A stretch of DNA of 64,000 nt from an uncultured Schlesneria sp. (GTDB lineage Bacteria; Planctomycetota; Planctomycetia; Planctomycetales; Planctomycetaceae): NCBI GenBank assembly GCA_903871875.1, contig CAIQIR010000038.1:1-64000 (forward strand), written 5' to 3'. Positions within the stretch are counted from its first letter, which is position 1. Each line of letters begins with the position of its first letter. Made by a program: the position numbers and the translations under genes. Shown here piece after piece: positions 1 to 8,336 of the stretch. The notes under the pieces are model-generated. The model searched no databases and had not been told where the DNA came from. It saw only the letters and a list, made by a program, of their open reading frames with translations.

Positions 1-1
1 A

Positions 2-142
2 TATCGACAGGCGGCAATTCACCTCATCAAAGAGGGAACCGACGGCATTTATTTGTTTAACTTCTTCACGTCGCGTGAAGGGGGCGAAAAGGCCTACGAA
101 CCGCCATTCGAAGTTCTTCGTGATTTAGTGCGCCCTGATTGA
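2..142 (+). CDS. C-terminal end of a glycoside-hydrolase-like protein (5' truncated by window)
   Basis: An open frame enters from the window edge and stops with TGA at 140-142. It encodes 46 residues containing the segment KEGTDGIYLFNFFTSREGG. A Gly-x-Asp-Gly-Ile-Tyr-Leu-Phe-Asn signature near the C-terminus is familiar from planctomycete proteins related to family-10-like glycosyl hydrolases, where it forms the last strand of a TIM barrel. Family placement is tentative because only the tail is visible; that it is the end of a real gene is more certain, since codon use matches the later genes and no start is present in the fragment. Confidence 0.5.
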   Translation, partial: YRQAAIHLIKEGTDGIYLFNFFTSREGGEKAYEPPFEVLRDLVRPD

Positions 143-173
143 TGTGAGGCGAGACCGTCGAACAGAATTCCCA

Positions 174-512
174 TCAATCCGGGATTTCCCCGCAACAAAT
201 CCTGAAACCCGCAGTGGCGTCGAAGACTTCGCTCAGGCATTGTCCTTTGCGGTACGGCAAGATCCGGGACACGACAATCAGTGACGTGTCGTTGAGGTTC
301 ACCGTATTGGACATCCGCATTGAAAATGCAGTTGCAGGCCCTTGCGGATTTTTCTTGATCTGTGGGTGGCGGAGGATAGAATCGCGGATGGAAGGTGTCG
401 TTTCCGCTCTGAAGTGCTCCTTTTTGACGGAGGGTACGAATGCAAGAGCCGCCATATAGAGTTGCGTGAGAGAGCCTGCCTCCAGTTTCCTGTGACGGCG
501 GGATCCGTTCAT
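174..512 (-). CDS. hypothetical protein, doubtful
   Basis: A 112-residue frame with a weak ribosome-binding site and no family I recognise. Composition is mixed (no membrane segment, no signal peptide) and it lies in a stretch that otherwise shows decayed genes. It could be a lineage-specific small gene or the remnant of a longer one. Its only support is length and the absence of a better frame on the other strand. Confidence 0.2.
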   Translation of the reverse strand: MNGSRRHRKLEAGSLTQLYMAALAFVPSVKKEHFRAETTPSIRDSILRHPQIKKNPQGPATAFSMRMSNTVNLNDTSLIVVSRILPYRKGQCLSEVFDATAGFRICCGEIPD

Positions 513-651
513 CCTGGTGCTTTGACCCGCACGGCGATTTCCGAAGTTCGCTCCCCTTTTGTGGGTTTGAACGAGGCTCCCCTAGAGCAAAGCCTGATCG
601 AGTGCAAAGCGAGTGTGATGGTAAGCCGGTTGCTCTCTCCGTGATTCAACA

Positions 652-687
652 GGCTCTCGTCCTCTTTGTGTGGCGAGAGCCATTTTT
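652..687 (+). terminator. Rho-independent terminator-like hairpin
   Basis: GGCTCTCG at 652-659 pairs with CGAGAGCC at 674-681 (8 bp, 14-nt loop), followed by A and five T at 683-687. It faces rightwards, but no convincing gene lies just upstream on the + strand, so it may belong to a decayed or very small transcript. Confidence 0.55.
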
Positions 688-733
688 GTTATTGGGCGTC
701 CGGAACTTCGATCCCGGCCGCATGACAAATTGA

Positions 734-997
734 CAACGGTTTCAAGAAACGTCTGACTCGGTCGCACGCAAGGTCCGTAATCGCCATATCCCTACCGGTG
801 AACCAGGACGGCATCACGACTTCATCGACGTGAACGAATTTCCGAAACGCTGGCGGCGAAAGAAGATCCCTCTCGAAGTCCATGCGATGGACGCGTCAGT
901 GGAGAAGTTGCGGGAAGTCAAGAAGGGGAGGGCACCAGTGCCACCTGAAACATCGAAAAATTCATCTATTGAACCCGCTCCCAACTCACGTTGGTAA
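734..997 (+). pseudogene. possible remnant of a UvdE-like (UV-damage endonuclease) C-terminus
   Basis: Between stops the frame reads HHDFIDVNEFPKRWRRKK followed by a basic helix and ends at TAA 995-997; no start codon with a ribosome-binding site is present upstream. The pattern of H-x-D-(Y/F)-I-D near F-x-x-R-W resembles the C-terminus of UvdE-type TIM-barrel endonucleases, but the conserved E-A-K segment that should follow is not clear. I treat it as a decayed fragment. It overlaps the 3' end of the MgtC-like gene on the other strand by about 30 bp. Confidence 0.2.
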
Positions 998-1681
998 CAC
1001 TCGGCTCAATGCTGATTCGGGATACGAGGTCGTTCAGGAACTTATCATTCCGCATCGAGCAGTGAATTTCGGCGACGATTGATGTCTGCTCAGGTTTCTC
1101 TTCATCCTGCGTGGAGATTCCCTGGAGCGAGGAATTCGGCTCCGAATTGACGTGTCGCAACAATATCAACCGGATGACGCCCTCGTGTTGATCCTGGCAA
1201 ATCACACGGATTCGATAAAGCATGTCGACATCTTGAGCGACTTTTGCCTGAGCGTCGATGAGGCGAACCAACGGTCGCAGTGCTAAATGGACGAAGAGCA
1301 CCGCAGCCGTCCCAACCGTTGCGGGCAAGAGGAATCCGGCCCCGGCCAATGTCCCCACGGCGGCACTGCACCAAAGGGTCGCCGCCGTGTTCATTCCTCG
1401 GACGTTGAATCCTTCCCTGAGAATTACCCCCCCCCCAAGAACCCGATTCCGCTCACAACTTGTGCGGCAATTCGAGTGGGACTCCCCTCGTGATCAATCA
1501 TGCGGGACAGCGAAACAAAAAGCGCCGCTCCCACACAGACCAATGCGTTAGTTCTCAACCCGGCGGTGTGCTGGCGAAACTGGCGTTCTGATCCAATCAC
1601 CACACCCATCAGCAACGCGGCCCCGATATCCCTCACGAACCACAATCCCTCATACATTGCTTTGGCCCTATCGTTCAACAA
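966..1681 (-). pseudogene. MgtC/SapB family membrane protein, split by frameshift in a G10 tract
   Basis: Two adjacent frames on the minus strand join into one MgtC-family protein of about 236 residues. The N-terminal part (1681 to 1424) has the hydrophobic core with GVVIGSERQFRQHTAGLRTNAL and ends in SGIGFLGGG; the next frame continues with VILREGFNVRGMNTAATLW and an acidic ACT-like C-terminus ending at 966. The MgtC motif GxGFLGxGxI-x(6)-VxG-x-TTAATLW is thus cut exactly at ten consecutive G (1427-1436 as C on the + strand); eleven would restore the frame. Start may be TTG at 1681 or ATG at 1657. MgtC proteins are inner-membrane proteins linked to Mg2+ limitation and ATP synthase control. 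The break may be a sequencing error, a mutation or a phase switch. Confidence 0.75.
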
Positions 1682-1795
1682 CAGTTTTTTTTCTTACGAC
1701 ACTGTGACCGACGAAGATTAATCCGTTGACTCTATCTGACCGTCAACACGACTTCGACGGTTTCGTGAATCGTGAGCCTGGACGACTTGATTCTT

Positions 1796-1933
1796 TTACT
1801 GAGAAGGGACCCAACGGATCGTGATTCTGTCGCCGAACCAGGTGCTCCTGATCCATGTCCCCATAAATGCCAATGCCGCTAGGAGCATGGCTAATCCGAC
1901 TTTCCTTCCCCGTCCGTGGAAGAACTCGCCCAT
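1796..1933 (-). pseudogene. truncated planctomycete small membrane protein (FFHGWRRK family)
   Basis: ATG at 1933 opens a 45-codon frame starting MGEFFHGRGRKVGLAMLLAA and ending at TAA 1796-1798. The N-terminus is clearly homologous to that of the 171-residue protein at 3544 (MAEFFHGWRRKFGLLTLLLT), and the DNA around both starts is nearly the same (gtgaatcatgg-cgagttcttccacgga). The family normally has an N-terminal anchor, a periplasmic-type middle and a C-terminal membrane segment; only the first anchor remains here. It is therefore a remnant or a very short version of the family. Confidence 0.55.
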
Positions 1934-2064
1934 GATTCACGCTCGGTGGTAAGGCCGCCGACTGGCCGAGATCTTCGATGACCTTGTATTGCTGTGCAGC
2001 AGAGACGATTGAAAGCTCGCTCATCGCTACATCCGTGAATCACAGCGACATTGAAGATATCCCG

Positions 2065-2850
2065 TCAATCGTCTTCAGGTTCCAGGCGTGAAGCGACGAA
2101 AAACACTCGCGGCATGGGAAAGACCGTGATGCCGCCTCTGGCGGGATACGCGGTCTTCAGACGACTACCGACGGCACTGAGAAACTCGGTGCGTTCCTCT
2201 TCGTGAAGACGTTCGAGAAGAGGTCGCAGGGCCGTTCCTTTCAGCCAGTCAAGGACCGGATTTTCACCAGTCAGGACGTGCAAGTAACTGGTCTCCCACG
2301 CATTGACTTCGAAGCCCAGATCATGCAAGAGATGAACGTACCACGACAGCGGCTTCACGGAATCTCTGTGTAATCCCACTTTGTGGAGCTTCGTCGCCCA
2401 TCGCGAGTCTGCCGTGACTTCTTCGATCGCCGTCTGCGACGGGGTCTGAAAGCGGTTGGGCATCTGCACCGCCAACGTTCCCGCCGGGCTCAACATCTTC
2501 GACCAACGTGTCAACACGGCCGCATGATCGTGGATCCATTGCAACGCGGCATTGCTCACGATCAGGTCCAGAGGCGCCTCTGAGAACCATGTGGCAATAT
2601 CAGCCTGCGCAAACTCCAGTCGGCCAGGAATCGTCAACCGAAACGCGTGCTCCAGCATTTCCGGGGAATTATCAACGCCAGTCACGCGTGCTTCGGGCCA
2701 CCGCTCGTGCAACATTCGAGTGAGACTTCCGGTTCCGCAACCCAGATCGGCGATCACCTGGGGATCCTGGCAATGCACGTGGGACACAAGATCGACGAAC
2801 GGACGAGAACGTTCATCGGCGAATTTCAAATACTGTGCGGCATTCCACAT
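2065..2850 (-). CDS. tam: trans-aconitate 2-methyltransferase
   Basis: A 261-residue class I SAM-dependent methyltransferase. It begins MWNAAQYLKFADERSRPF, the characteristic Tam N-terminus, and has motif I IADLGCGTGSLTRMLHERWP, followed by the acidic motif VTGVDNSPEML and a post-I motif DLIVSNAALQWI. Tam methylates trans-aconitate, which forms spontaneously from cis-aconitate and inhibits aconitase; it is cytoplasmic. I chose ATG 2850 over an upstream in-frame start at 2916 because AAGGAG sits 9 nt before it and the family starts at this residue. It appears monocistronic. Confidence 0.9.
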   Translation of the reverse strand: MWNAAQYLKFADERSRPFVDLVSHVHCQDPQVIADLGCGTGSLTRMLHERWPEARVTGVDNSPEMLEHAFRLTIPGRLEFAQADIATWFSEAPLDLIVSNAALQWIHDHAAVLTRWSKMLSPAGTLAVQMPNRFQTPSQTAIEEVTADSRWATKLHKVGLHRDSVKPLSWYVHLLHDLGFEVNAWETSYLHVLTGENPVLDWLKGTALRPLLERLHEEERTEFLSAVGSRLKTAYPARGGITVFPMPRVFFVASRLEPEDD

Positions 2851-3074
2851 CGAATCTCGCTCCTTGTCGATCAGCCCGTTGATCTGGTCACAATTGATGG
2901 TCCCTTCCGGAGGCAATTTGCTTGACCATCACCTGGCTCTGTTCTCGGCAATAACATTCTCACGTCATCATGGTACAGCTCAAACAAAAGCAGTCCACAA
3001 ATATTCATCGCTCATCGAACGATGTTCACCAGCGGCGAATCAGTTTTAAAATTCTGCACTCCGGCATCGGTGAT

Positions 3075-3389
3075 CTAGGTCGTTTTCGCGAATAAATGGG
3101 TCAGCTTTTCCAATTCCTGCAGTTCCATCAAACCCGCATTCGTAATCAGAGAAGAGTCTACAAACAGCTGATTGAGGTTCTTGAGCTCCTTCAATTCTTT
3201 CAGCCCTTCGTCCGTCACATTGACTCCGATCACAGGACGTCCCAGCAACGAATCATCGCGCGTGACATTCCCGCCCAGCAATTCAAGCTTCGCGATCGCC
3301 TTGGATTCGGCCGAGTTGTCGTCCGCAACCGTGACGCAGGGCGCCAGACCAACAACAGCAATCATCAGCCAAATGCGAGCATCCATCAT
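3075..3389 (-). CDS. secreted leucine-rich-repeat protein, short
   Basis: 104 residues with a signal peptide (MMDARIWLMIAVVGLAPCVTVADD) followed by about two leucine-rich repeats of the planctomycete type (VTDEGLKELKELKNLNQLFV, then ITNAGLMELQELEKLTHLF). GAGAGG precedes the start. Proteins of this type usually have many more repeats, so this one is probably truncated at its C-terminus; it stops right after the second repeat. Likely exported; no partner is evident. Confidence 0.6.
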   Translation of the reverse strand: MMDARIWLMIAVVGLAPCVTVADDNSAESKAIAKLELLGGNVTRDDSLLGRPVIGVNVTDEGLKELKELKNLNQLFVDSSLITNAGLMELQELEKLTHLFAKTT

Positions 3390-3543
3390 TCATGCCTCTC
3401 AAGCGATTTTGGTGAATCGAGATGGAAAGAGTCGTGATTGACGACAAAAAGACATTCTGACATCGTAAGTACGTGCGAATCAATCAGGCAAGCCGGTTTT
3501 GAATTGACGGGTGCAGGTCCGAGAAAGTGGAACCGAGTGAATC

Positions 3544-4059
3544 ATGGCCGAGTTCTTCCACGGATGGCGACGAAAGTTTGGATTGTTGACACTGTTGTTG
3601 ACCTTGATGCTGTTGGGCGGATGGGTCAGATCCCTTAACCGAATTGAACGGTTCACGTTCCACACGAGTCCGTACAAATACAATTTGATTGGTTCGTTTC
3701 AGGCGAACGTGGCTTGGCAGCAAATTACCCCAGTTGATGAGTTAAACTGGGCGGTCGCATCAAAGGCCTCGGCCCCCGAATTGTTCCACGAATTCGCCGA
3801 ATCCGTCTCCGAGCGGTCCATTGCCGAGCTGTTGAGCGCCGAGGACAAATTCAACTGGAGATTTCGCTGTTGCGGCATTGAGTGGGGTGAACGTCAGCAA
3901 AAGACGTCATTGGGAGCCGTTCAAGTGACCATTTGGAGACTCTCGTATTGGTCACTCATCATTCCACTGACGCTGATCTCGCTGTGGCTTCTTATCTCGA
4001 AGCCCCGAAAATCGACTCAGAACAAACCCGTTAATCACGCTCCCGCAAAGACTGCGTGA
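3544..4059 (+). CDS. planctomycete-specific membrane protein (FFHGWRRK family)
   Basis: 171 residues, starting MAEFFHGWRRKFGLLTLLLT. A short basic-aromatic N-terminus leads into a membrane segment (about residues 11-29), then a 115-residue hydrophilic region with a CC pair (FRCCGIEWGE), and a C-terminal membrane segment LSYWSLIIPLTLISLWLLIS followed by a basic tail. This arrangement recurs in planctomycete genomes, often in several copies, and has no known function. A truncated paralogue lies on the opposite strand at 1796-1933. Confidence 0.7.
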   Translation: MAEFFHGWRRKFGLLTLLLTLMLLGGWVRSLNRIERFTFHTSPYKYNLIGSFQANVAWQQITPVDELNWAVASKASAPELFHEFAESVSERSIAELLSAEDKFNWRFRCCGIEWGERQQKTSLGAVQVTIWRLSYWSLIIPLTLISLWLLISKPRKSTQNKPVNHAPAKTA

Positions 4060-4339
4060 ATCCTGAGCGACTTTCTTTCTGGACCGCGAGATGCAACGCC
4101 ACTCCGCGGGCGCAGGTCTGATCTGAGGTGACTAAAGTCACGACGGATTTTTCCTAGTCGATTTGCCGTTGTTCCGGTGGGAAGACTCGCATTTCTTCTG
4201 TTACAGTTCAACTTTGACTGGAAACGGGGGTGCATTGAAATCGCCCTGGCGCCCCGCAATCGTCTGTTTGTTCCTCCGTTTTTGATCCGTTTGTGCTGAA
4301 GCAATAGAAACCTCCTTCAATTTTCAGAGAGTCTGTTTT

Positions 4340-6076
4340 ATGTCGACGCCCGCGATGCTTCGTAGTGCTCAGTGGTTTGCTGGACGAGAAGAACTGGCGT
4401 TCCAGAATCGGTCGTCCTTACGTTCCATGGGGCTCAATCCGGACGACTTCGCGGGAAAGCCGGTGATTGGCATCGCCAATAGCTGGAGCGATCTGAACAA
4501 CTGCAACGCCAATCTGCGGGACGTGGCCGAGGCCGTAAAGCGAGGCGTCTTGATGGAAGGGGGGTTGCCGCTGGAATTCCCCACCATTTCACTCGGCGAG
4601 GAATTCATGAAGCCGTCAGCGATGCTGTATCGCAATCTGATGTCCATGGATGTCGAAGAAACACTGCGAGCCAATCCGATCGATGGCGTCGTGCTGCTGT
4701 GCAACTGCGATAAGACGACACCTGCTCAATTGATGGCGGCGGCCAGCGCGGATCTGCCCGCCATCCAGATCAATGGCGGCCCGCGCGCCATCGGTCGCTG
4801 GCGAGGAAATTCGATCGGATCGGGAACCGACTTGTGGAAGTACTCGGACGAACGTCGCGCAGGCCGATTGTCGCTGGACGAATGGCATGAAATCGAAGCG
4901 AGTTACGGCTGTGGTGTCGGCGCCTGCAACACCATGGGAACGGCGTCGACGATGACGTCATTGTCCGAAGCCTTGGGCATGATGCTGCCCGGCACCGCCT
5001 CGATCCCCGCAACCGATTCCCGGCGTATGCAAGTCGCCACCGCGACGGGCCGACGCATCGTCCAGTTGGTGCGTGAAGATCTGCGACCGTCTCGCATCCT
5101 GACTCCACAAGCTTTCGACAATGCCATTCGTACGTTGCTGGCTCTGGGTGGATCAACCAATGCCATTGTTCATTTGATCGCGATGGCCGGCCGACGCGGC
5201 ATCCGCCTGCCATTGTCGCGATTCGACGAGTTGGCGCGAACCACGCCGTTCTTGGTCAACATGATGCCATCGGGGCAACATTTGATGGACTCGTTCGATT
5301 CGGCCGGTGGCGTGTCAGCGGTGATGGCGGAAATCCGCGATCTGCTGCATCTGGACACGATGACCGTCAGCGGCAGAACGCTGGGCGAGAATATCGCTCG
5401 CGCACGCAGCTTTGATCGCGATGTCATTGCGGCTCGCGACAAAGCAATCCTCGCGGGTGGGGCGCTGGCTGTCCTGCAGGGCAACCTCGCACCTCAAGGA
5501 GCCATCGTGAAGGTCTCGGCGGCGTCACGATCGTTGATGAAACATGTCGGTCGCGCGATCGTGTTTAAAAACTATGATGACATGCTCGATCGGATCGATT
5601 CACCCGACTTGCCGGTCACGGCGGACAGCGTTCTGGTCCTACAAAATGCGGGGCCAAAGGGGGTTCCCGGCTTCCCCGAATGGGGCTCGATTCCGCTGCC
5701 TCAAAAACTGCTGCAAGCCGGTGTGACGGATATCGTGCGGATCAGCGATTCACGGATGAGTGGCACCGCATTCGGAACGGTCGTGCTGCACGTGGCTCCC
5801 GAGGCCGCGGCCGGTGGTCCGCTGGCACTGGTCCAAGACGGCGATCAAATCGAACTGGATGTTGACGCTCGACGCTTGCAGCTACTGGTCGACGACACCG
5901 AGTTGTCTCGCCGAAAAGCTGCCTGGCGGCCGCCGATCAGCAAGCATCTACGCGGTTATCCAAAGCTGTATATCGACCATGTGCTGCAAGCGGACGAAGG
6001 CTGCGACTTTGACTTCCTACGTCCGGAGTCGGCCGCGGCCCTCGATTTCGTACCGCCACTGGTCGGACGCTCGTGA
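4340..6076 (+). CDS. IlvD/Edd family dehydratase (sugar-acid or dihydroxy-acid dehydratase)
   Basis: 578 residues covering the full IlvD/Edd fold. Conserved cysteines expected to bind an iron-sulfur cluster are visible in NSWSDLNNCNANLR, VVLLCNCDKTTPAQLMAA and YGCGVGACNTMGTASTM, and the C-terminal domain has the NAGPKGVPGFPEWG and SDSRMSGTAFG motifs. The length and the CNTMGTASTM form are closer to L-arabonate/xylonate-type dehydratases than to classical IlvD, so a role in sugar-acid catabolism (2-keto-3-deoxy acid formation) is likely. No aldolase or dehydrogenase of that pathway is adjacent, so the substrate is open. Confidence 0.85.
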   Translation: MSTPAMLRSAQWFAGREELAFQNRSSLRSMGLNPDDFAGKPVIGIANSWSDLNNCNANLRDVAEAVKRGVLMEGGLPLEFPTISLGEEFMKPSAMLYRNLMSMDVEETLRANPIDGVVLLCNCDKTTPAQLMAAASADLPAIQINGGPRAIGRWRGNSIGSGTDLWKYSDERRAGRLSLDEWHEIEASYGCGVGACNTMGTASTMTSLSEALGMMLPGTASIPATDSRRMQVATATGRRIVQLVREDLRPSRILTPQAFDNAIRTLLALGGSTNAIVHLIAMAGRRGIRLPLSRFDELARTTPFLVNMMPSGQHLMDSFDSAGGVSAVMAEIRDLLHLDTMTVSGRTLGENIARARSFDRDVIAARDKAILAGGALAVLQGNLAPQGAIVKVSAASRSLMKHVGRAIVFKNYDDMLDRIDSPDLPVTADSVLVLQNAGPKGVPGFPEWGSIPLPQKLLQAGVTDIVRISDSRMSGTAFGTVVLHVAPEAAAGGPLALVQDGDQIELDVDARRLQLLVDDTELSRRKAAWRPPISKHLRGYPKLYIDHVLQADEGCDFDFLRPESAAALDFVPPLVGRS

Positions 6077-6136
6077 AACGATTCTTCGAGACGTCCGACC
6101 TCACTTGGGTTCAATCGCGCACCTGGAGATCGCACT

Positions 6137-6161
6137 GGCGGACCGAGACGAACGGTCCGCC
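6137..6161. terminator. hairpin between convergent genes
   Basis: GGCGGACCG (6137-6145) and CGGTCCGCC (6153-6161) form a perfect 9-bp stem with a 7-nt loop, placed between two convergent genes. No T tract follows, so it may act as a bidirectional, weak or Rho-assisted terminator. Confidence 0.5.
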
Positions 6162-6171
6162 TGGCGCCTCA

Positions 6172-7329
6172 TCAGGCGACTTTGGCCAGAGTACTGCGTG
6201 AACCCATTTTTCTGATTCGCGCAAACGAGATCCGGATCAGTTTGCGAAAATTGACGTCAAACAATCCCGAGACCTGAGCGAACGCCAGCAGCGATGGCAC
6301 GTTCACTTTCGGATGAACGCACACGTATCGGTTTTCATAACGCGGACGGAATCGACTTTTGAAATGCCGTAGACCGGCCACGTCGAACACGCTGCCGAGC
6401 AATGCTTCGCCCCACGTGATGCCCAGCCGGACCAGCGGACTATCACCCGGCAGCTTTTCCGAGCATCGCAGACCGGGATCCAGACACAGGTTCACCTGCC
6501 GCACGCCCTCTTGCTGCAGTTGCTGTTGGACAAAATGAAACAAGAAGGCCATGGTTCCACGCACGGCATCCTGACGCCGTCGATACAGTTCGGTCGCCCA
6601 GACAGTTCCGCCACGCATCGGTGTGCAAACCACAAAACCTTCAATTCGGCCCAGGCCTTCGTTGCTGCGTGCCAGGAATACGCGGCGAAGGCCGACTTCG
6701 TGTTCGCCGATTCGCCCTTCAAAAAATTGCATTTCCTTGCGCTGCGGCTTGTCCGCCAGACTCTCGTGGCTGACCTCCAGCATTTCATCCAGCGTGCGTT
6801 TCCATTGTTCGGCCGTCAATTCCATATGCGGGACTTCGAACACCTGGACTCCCTGACGACGACAATAACTTGTCTGTCGACGAACCCATTCGAAGGCCTT
6901 GCCTTTCCAGTCACAGCGCCCCAGATCGACCACGGGCTCTTCGCCCCATTTCGTGATCTCGAACCCGTGCGCCCGAAAGTGGGCAAGATCCGGCTCGCCA
7001 ATGTTATGAAAGGCGACGCGATACTTGTGCTCGCGAACAAATTTCAGAAATTCCAAGAGCAAGGCAGGTTTATGTTCTTCCGCAGCGATCAGCCCGCCAC
7101 CCACCAGAACATAGGATCCACGTCGGGTGTAAGAAATCAGTCCCTGCCCGTTGCTCAACCAGAATTCGTCTCGACCAGGTTCCGTGGCCAAATAGGAATC
7201 AAAGTACTCGCCCTGCTCGAACACCAGAGCTTCGCGTCGCCGTGCCAACTGACGATGGAGTTCCGGCCGCGCATTCAGAAAATGAACATGCTTTTCGGAA
7301 TGGAAGTCACGATGTTTCGTCTTTGGCAT
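6172..7329 (-). CDS. DUF2156 (phosphatidylglycerol lysyltransferase C-terminal-like) protein
   Basis: 385 residues with the tandem GNAT-like fold of DUF2156/LPG_synthase_C. Visible family signatures are EYFDSYLATEPGRDEFWLSN, GRIEGFVVCTPMRGG and a WATELYRRRQDAVRGTMAFL segment, then FKSRFRPRYENRYVCVHP near the C-terminus. In MprF this domain transfers an aminoacyl group from tRNA to phosphatidylglycerol, but here the membrane flippase part is absent, so a soluble acyl- or aminoacyl-transferase is more likely. It lies downstream of the ACP-like/HPr-like pair on the same strand, 394 bp away. Confidence 0.75.
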   Translation of the reverse strand: MPKTKHRDFHSEKHVHFLNARPELHRQLARRREALVFEQGEYFDSYLATEPGRDEFWLSNGQGLISYTRRGSYVLVGGGLIAAEEHKPALLLEFLKFVREHKYRVAFHNIGEPDLAHFRAHGFEITKWGEEPVVDLGRCDWKGKAFEWVRRQTSYCRRQGVQVFEVPHMELTAEQWKRTLDEMLEVSHESLADKPQRKEMQFFEGRIGEHEVGLRRVFLARSNEGLGRIEGFVVCTPMRGGTVWATELYRRRQDAVRGTMAFLFHFVQQQLQQEGVRQVNLCLDPGLRCSEKLPGDSPLVRLGITWGEALLGSVFDVAGLRHFKSRFRPRYENRYVCVHPKVNVPSLLAFAQVSGLFDVNFRKLIRISFARIRKMGSRSTLAKVA

Positions 7330-7723
7330 TATTTCGTCTTGCTACCTCCCAGTTGTACACCGACAGCCTCCTGCCTGGACGCGTACAATACATCGACTGA
7401 AGCAAATGAAAACACCAACAGAATTATGGAGATTGAGCTGTAACGATAGTGACCGCTTTTGGCAACCCTTAAATCGTCACACGAGCACTCCGATGAGCAC
7501 TGGAATGCGCAACCCATTTACATCGAAAATATTACGTTGAAATTCGGCACCAGAAACGATAGACGAACAGCTCCCCTGTTCGCGGCCCGAATTTTCCCAA
7601 GTCCGTTTGGCGGAGGGCCTAACAAACCGAGATTTCTCGGGGTTGGCGCAGACTTTATTCCGGACTAGCAGAGAACACCGGAATCTGAAACAGAAAATTG
7701 AGCCGAATCTACGAAAAACGGCA
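7330..7723. other. intergenic region without a gene
   Basis: No credible coding frame. One inverted repeat is visible: ATTCCGG 7657-7663 with CCGGAAT 7678-7684 (14-nt loop), which could end the ACP-like transcript or serve the downstream DUF2156 gene. No T tract. Confidence 0.4.
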
Positions 7724-7963
7724 CTATTTCGGAGATTCTTGTTGCCGTTTTAGCAAGTTAAGCAGGTCACCGATTGTCGCGCATTCCAGCACCTGCCGAG
7801 GTTTCAGCACCACAGAATAGACGTCATCCGCCATGGCAATCAGGCCTAGGAAAGTTAACGAACTCCAACCTGGAATGTCATCGATCACGGACGACAGGCT
7901 GAGTGTCCCGGGAGGGACTTCACACAATTGCTCGACCTGTGTGACAAGGTCCGAGGATTCCAT
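7724..7963 (-). CDS. acyl carrier protein-like protein
   Basis: 79 residues from ATG 7963. The four-helix acyl-carrier pattern is visible: an N-terminal helix (VTQVEQLCEV), a loop, then IPGWSSLTFLGLIAMADD, where Ser35 would carry phosphopantetheine. The usual D-S-L reads S-S-L. A second possible start, ATG 8035, overlaps the end of the HPr-like gene and would add 24 residues and couple the two genes. Neither start has a strong ribosome-binding site. The ACP could serve a dedicated acyl or peptidyl transfer pathway; no synthase lies beside it. Confidence 0.65.
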   Translation of the reverse strand: MESSDLVTQVEQLCEVPPGTLSLSSVIDDIPGWSSLTFLGLIAMADDVYSVVLKPRQVLECATIGDLLNLLKRQQESPK

Positions 7964-8024
7964 GGGACAAATTCCAACTAGCGAAAAAACCGGCAAATCA
8001 GCAGAAACAGCGGAAAGTATTCCA

Positions 8025-8336
8025 TCAACATCCATTTGCCATTAGCGGCGTGATGCGTTGCATCAGTTGGTCGGCATCCTGCCCCACGAGTTCGATCGTC
8101 AAAACCGTTCCTGCAACGGTCGCCAATTGCAGCATCTCTATCATCGAACGCCCATCCACCGAGAATGTACCGTTGGAAATCGTGATTCGGCCCGTAAAAT
8201 TACGGAATTGTTCAATCAATCGCCTACACGTCCGCATCGTCAATCCGCTCTGATCGACGATCTGAAAATCCCGTTTGAAAGTCGCCGCGTGGGATTTGGC
8301 GATCTTTTCACTGCTGGACGTTGGGTCGTTGACCAT
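8025..8336 (-). CDS. HPr-like protein lacking the active-site histidine
   Basis: 103 residues from ATG 8336 (GGAA 10 nt upstream). From residue 24 the sequence follows the HPr fold: FQIVDQSGLTMRTCRRLIEQ aligns with the HPr segment GLHARPA, but the phosphorylated His is Thr33 and the Pro is Thr36; Arg35 is kept. GRSMIEMLQLATVAGT aligns with the regulatory serine site, with Ser64 retained, and IELVGQDADQLMQRI matches the C-terminal G-x-D-A helix. It therefore cannot accept phosphate from enzyme I in the normal way and may be a regulatory HPr (Crh-like) or a scaffold. It overlaps the longer form of the ACP-like gene. Confidence 0.65.
   Translation of the reverse strand: MVNDPTSSSEKIAKSHAATFKRDFQIVDQSGLTMRTCRRLIEQFRNFTGRITISNGTFSVDGRSMIEMLQLATVAGTVLTIELVGQDADQLMQRITPLMANGC

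Noticed and set aside
540-600. A tRNA-like T-arm (GTTCAAAC on the minus strand)
   Set aside because: The flanking bases do not pair as a T stem and no acceptor or anticodon stem fits.
4369-5484. Antisense frames within the dehydratase gene
   Set aside because: No signals or family resemblance; explained by codon bias of the real gene.
6511-7443. 310-codon frame opposite the DUF2156 gene
   Set aside because: Shadow of the conserved gene on the other strand.
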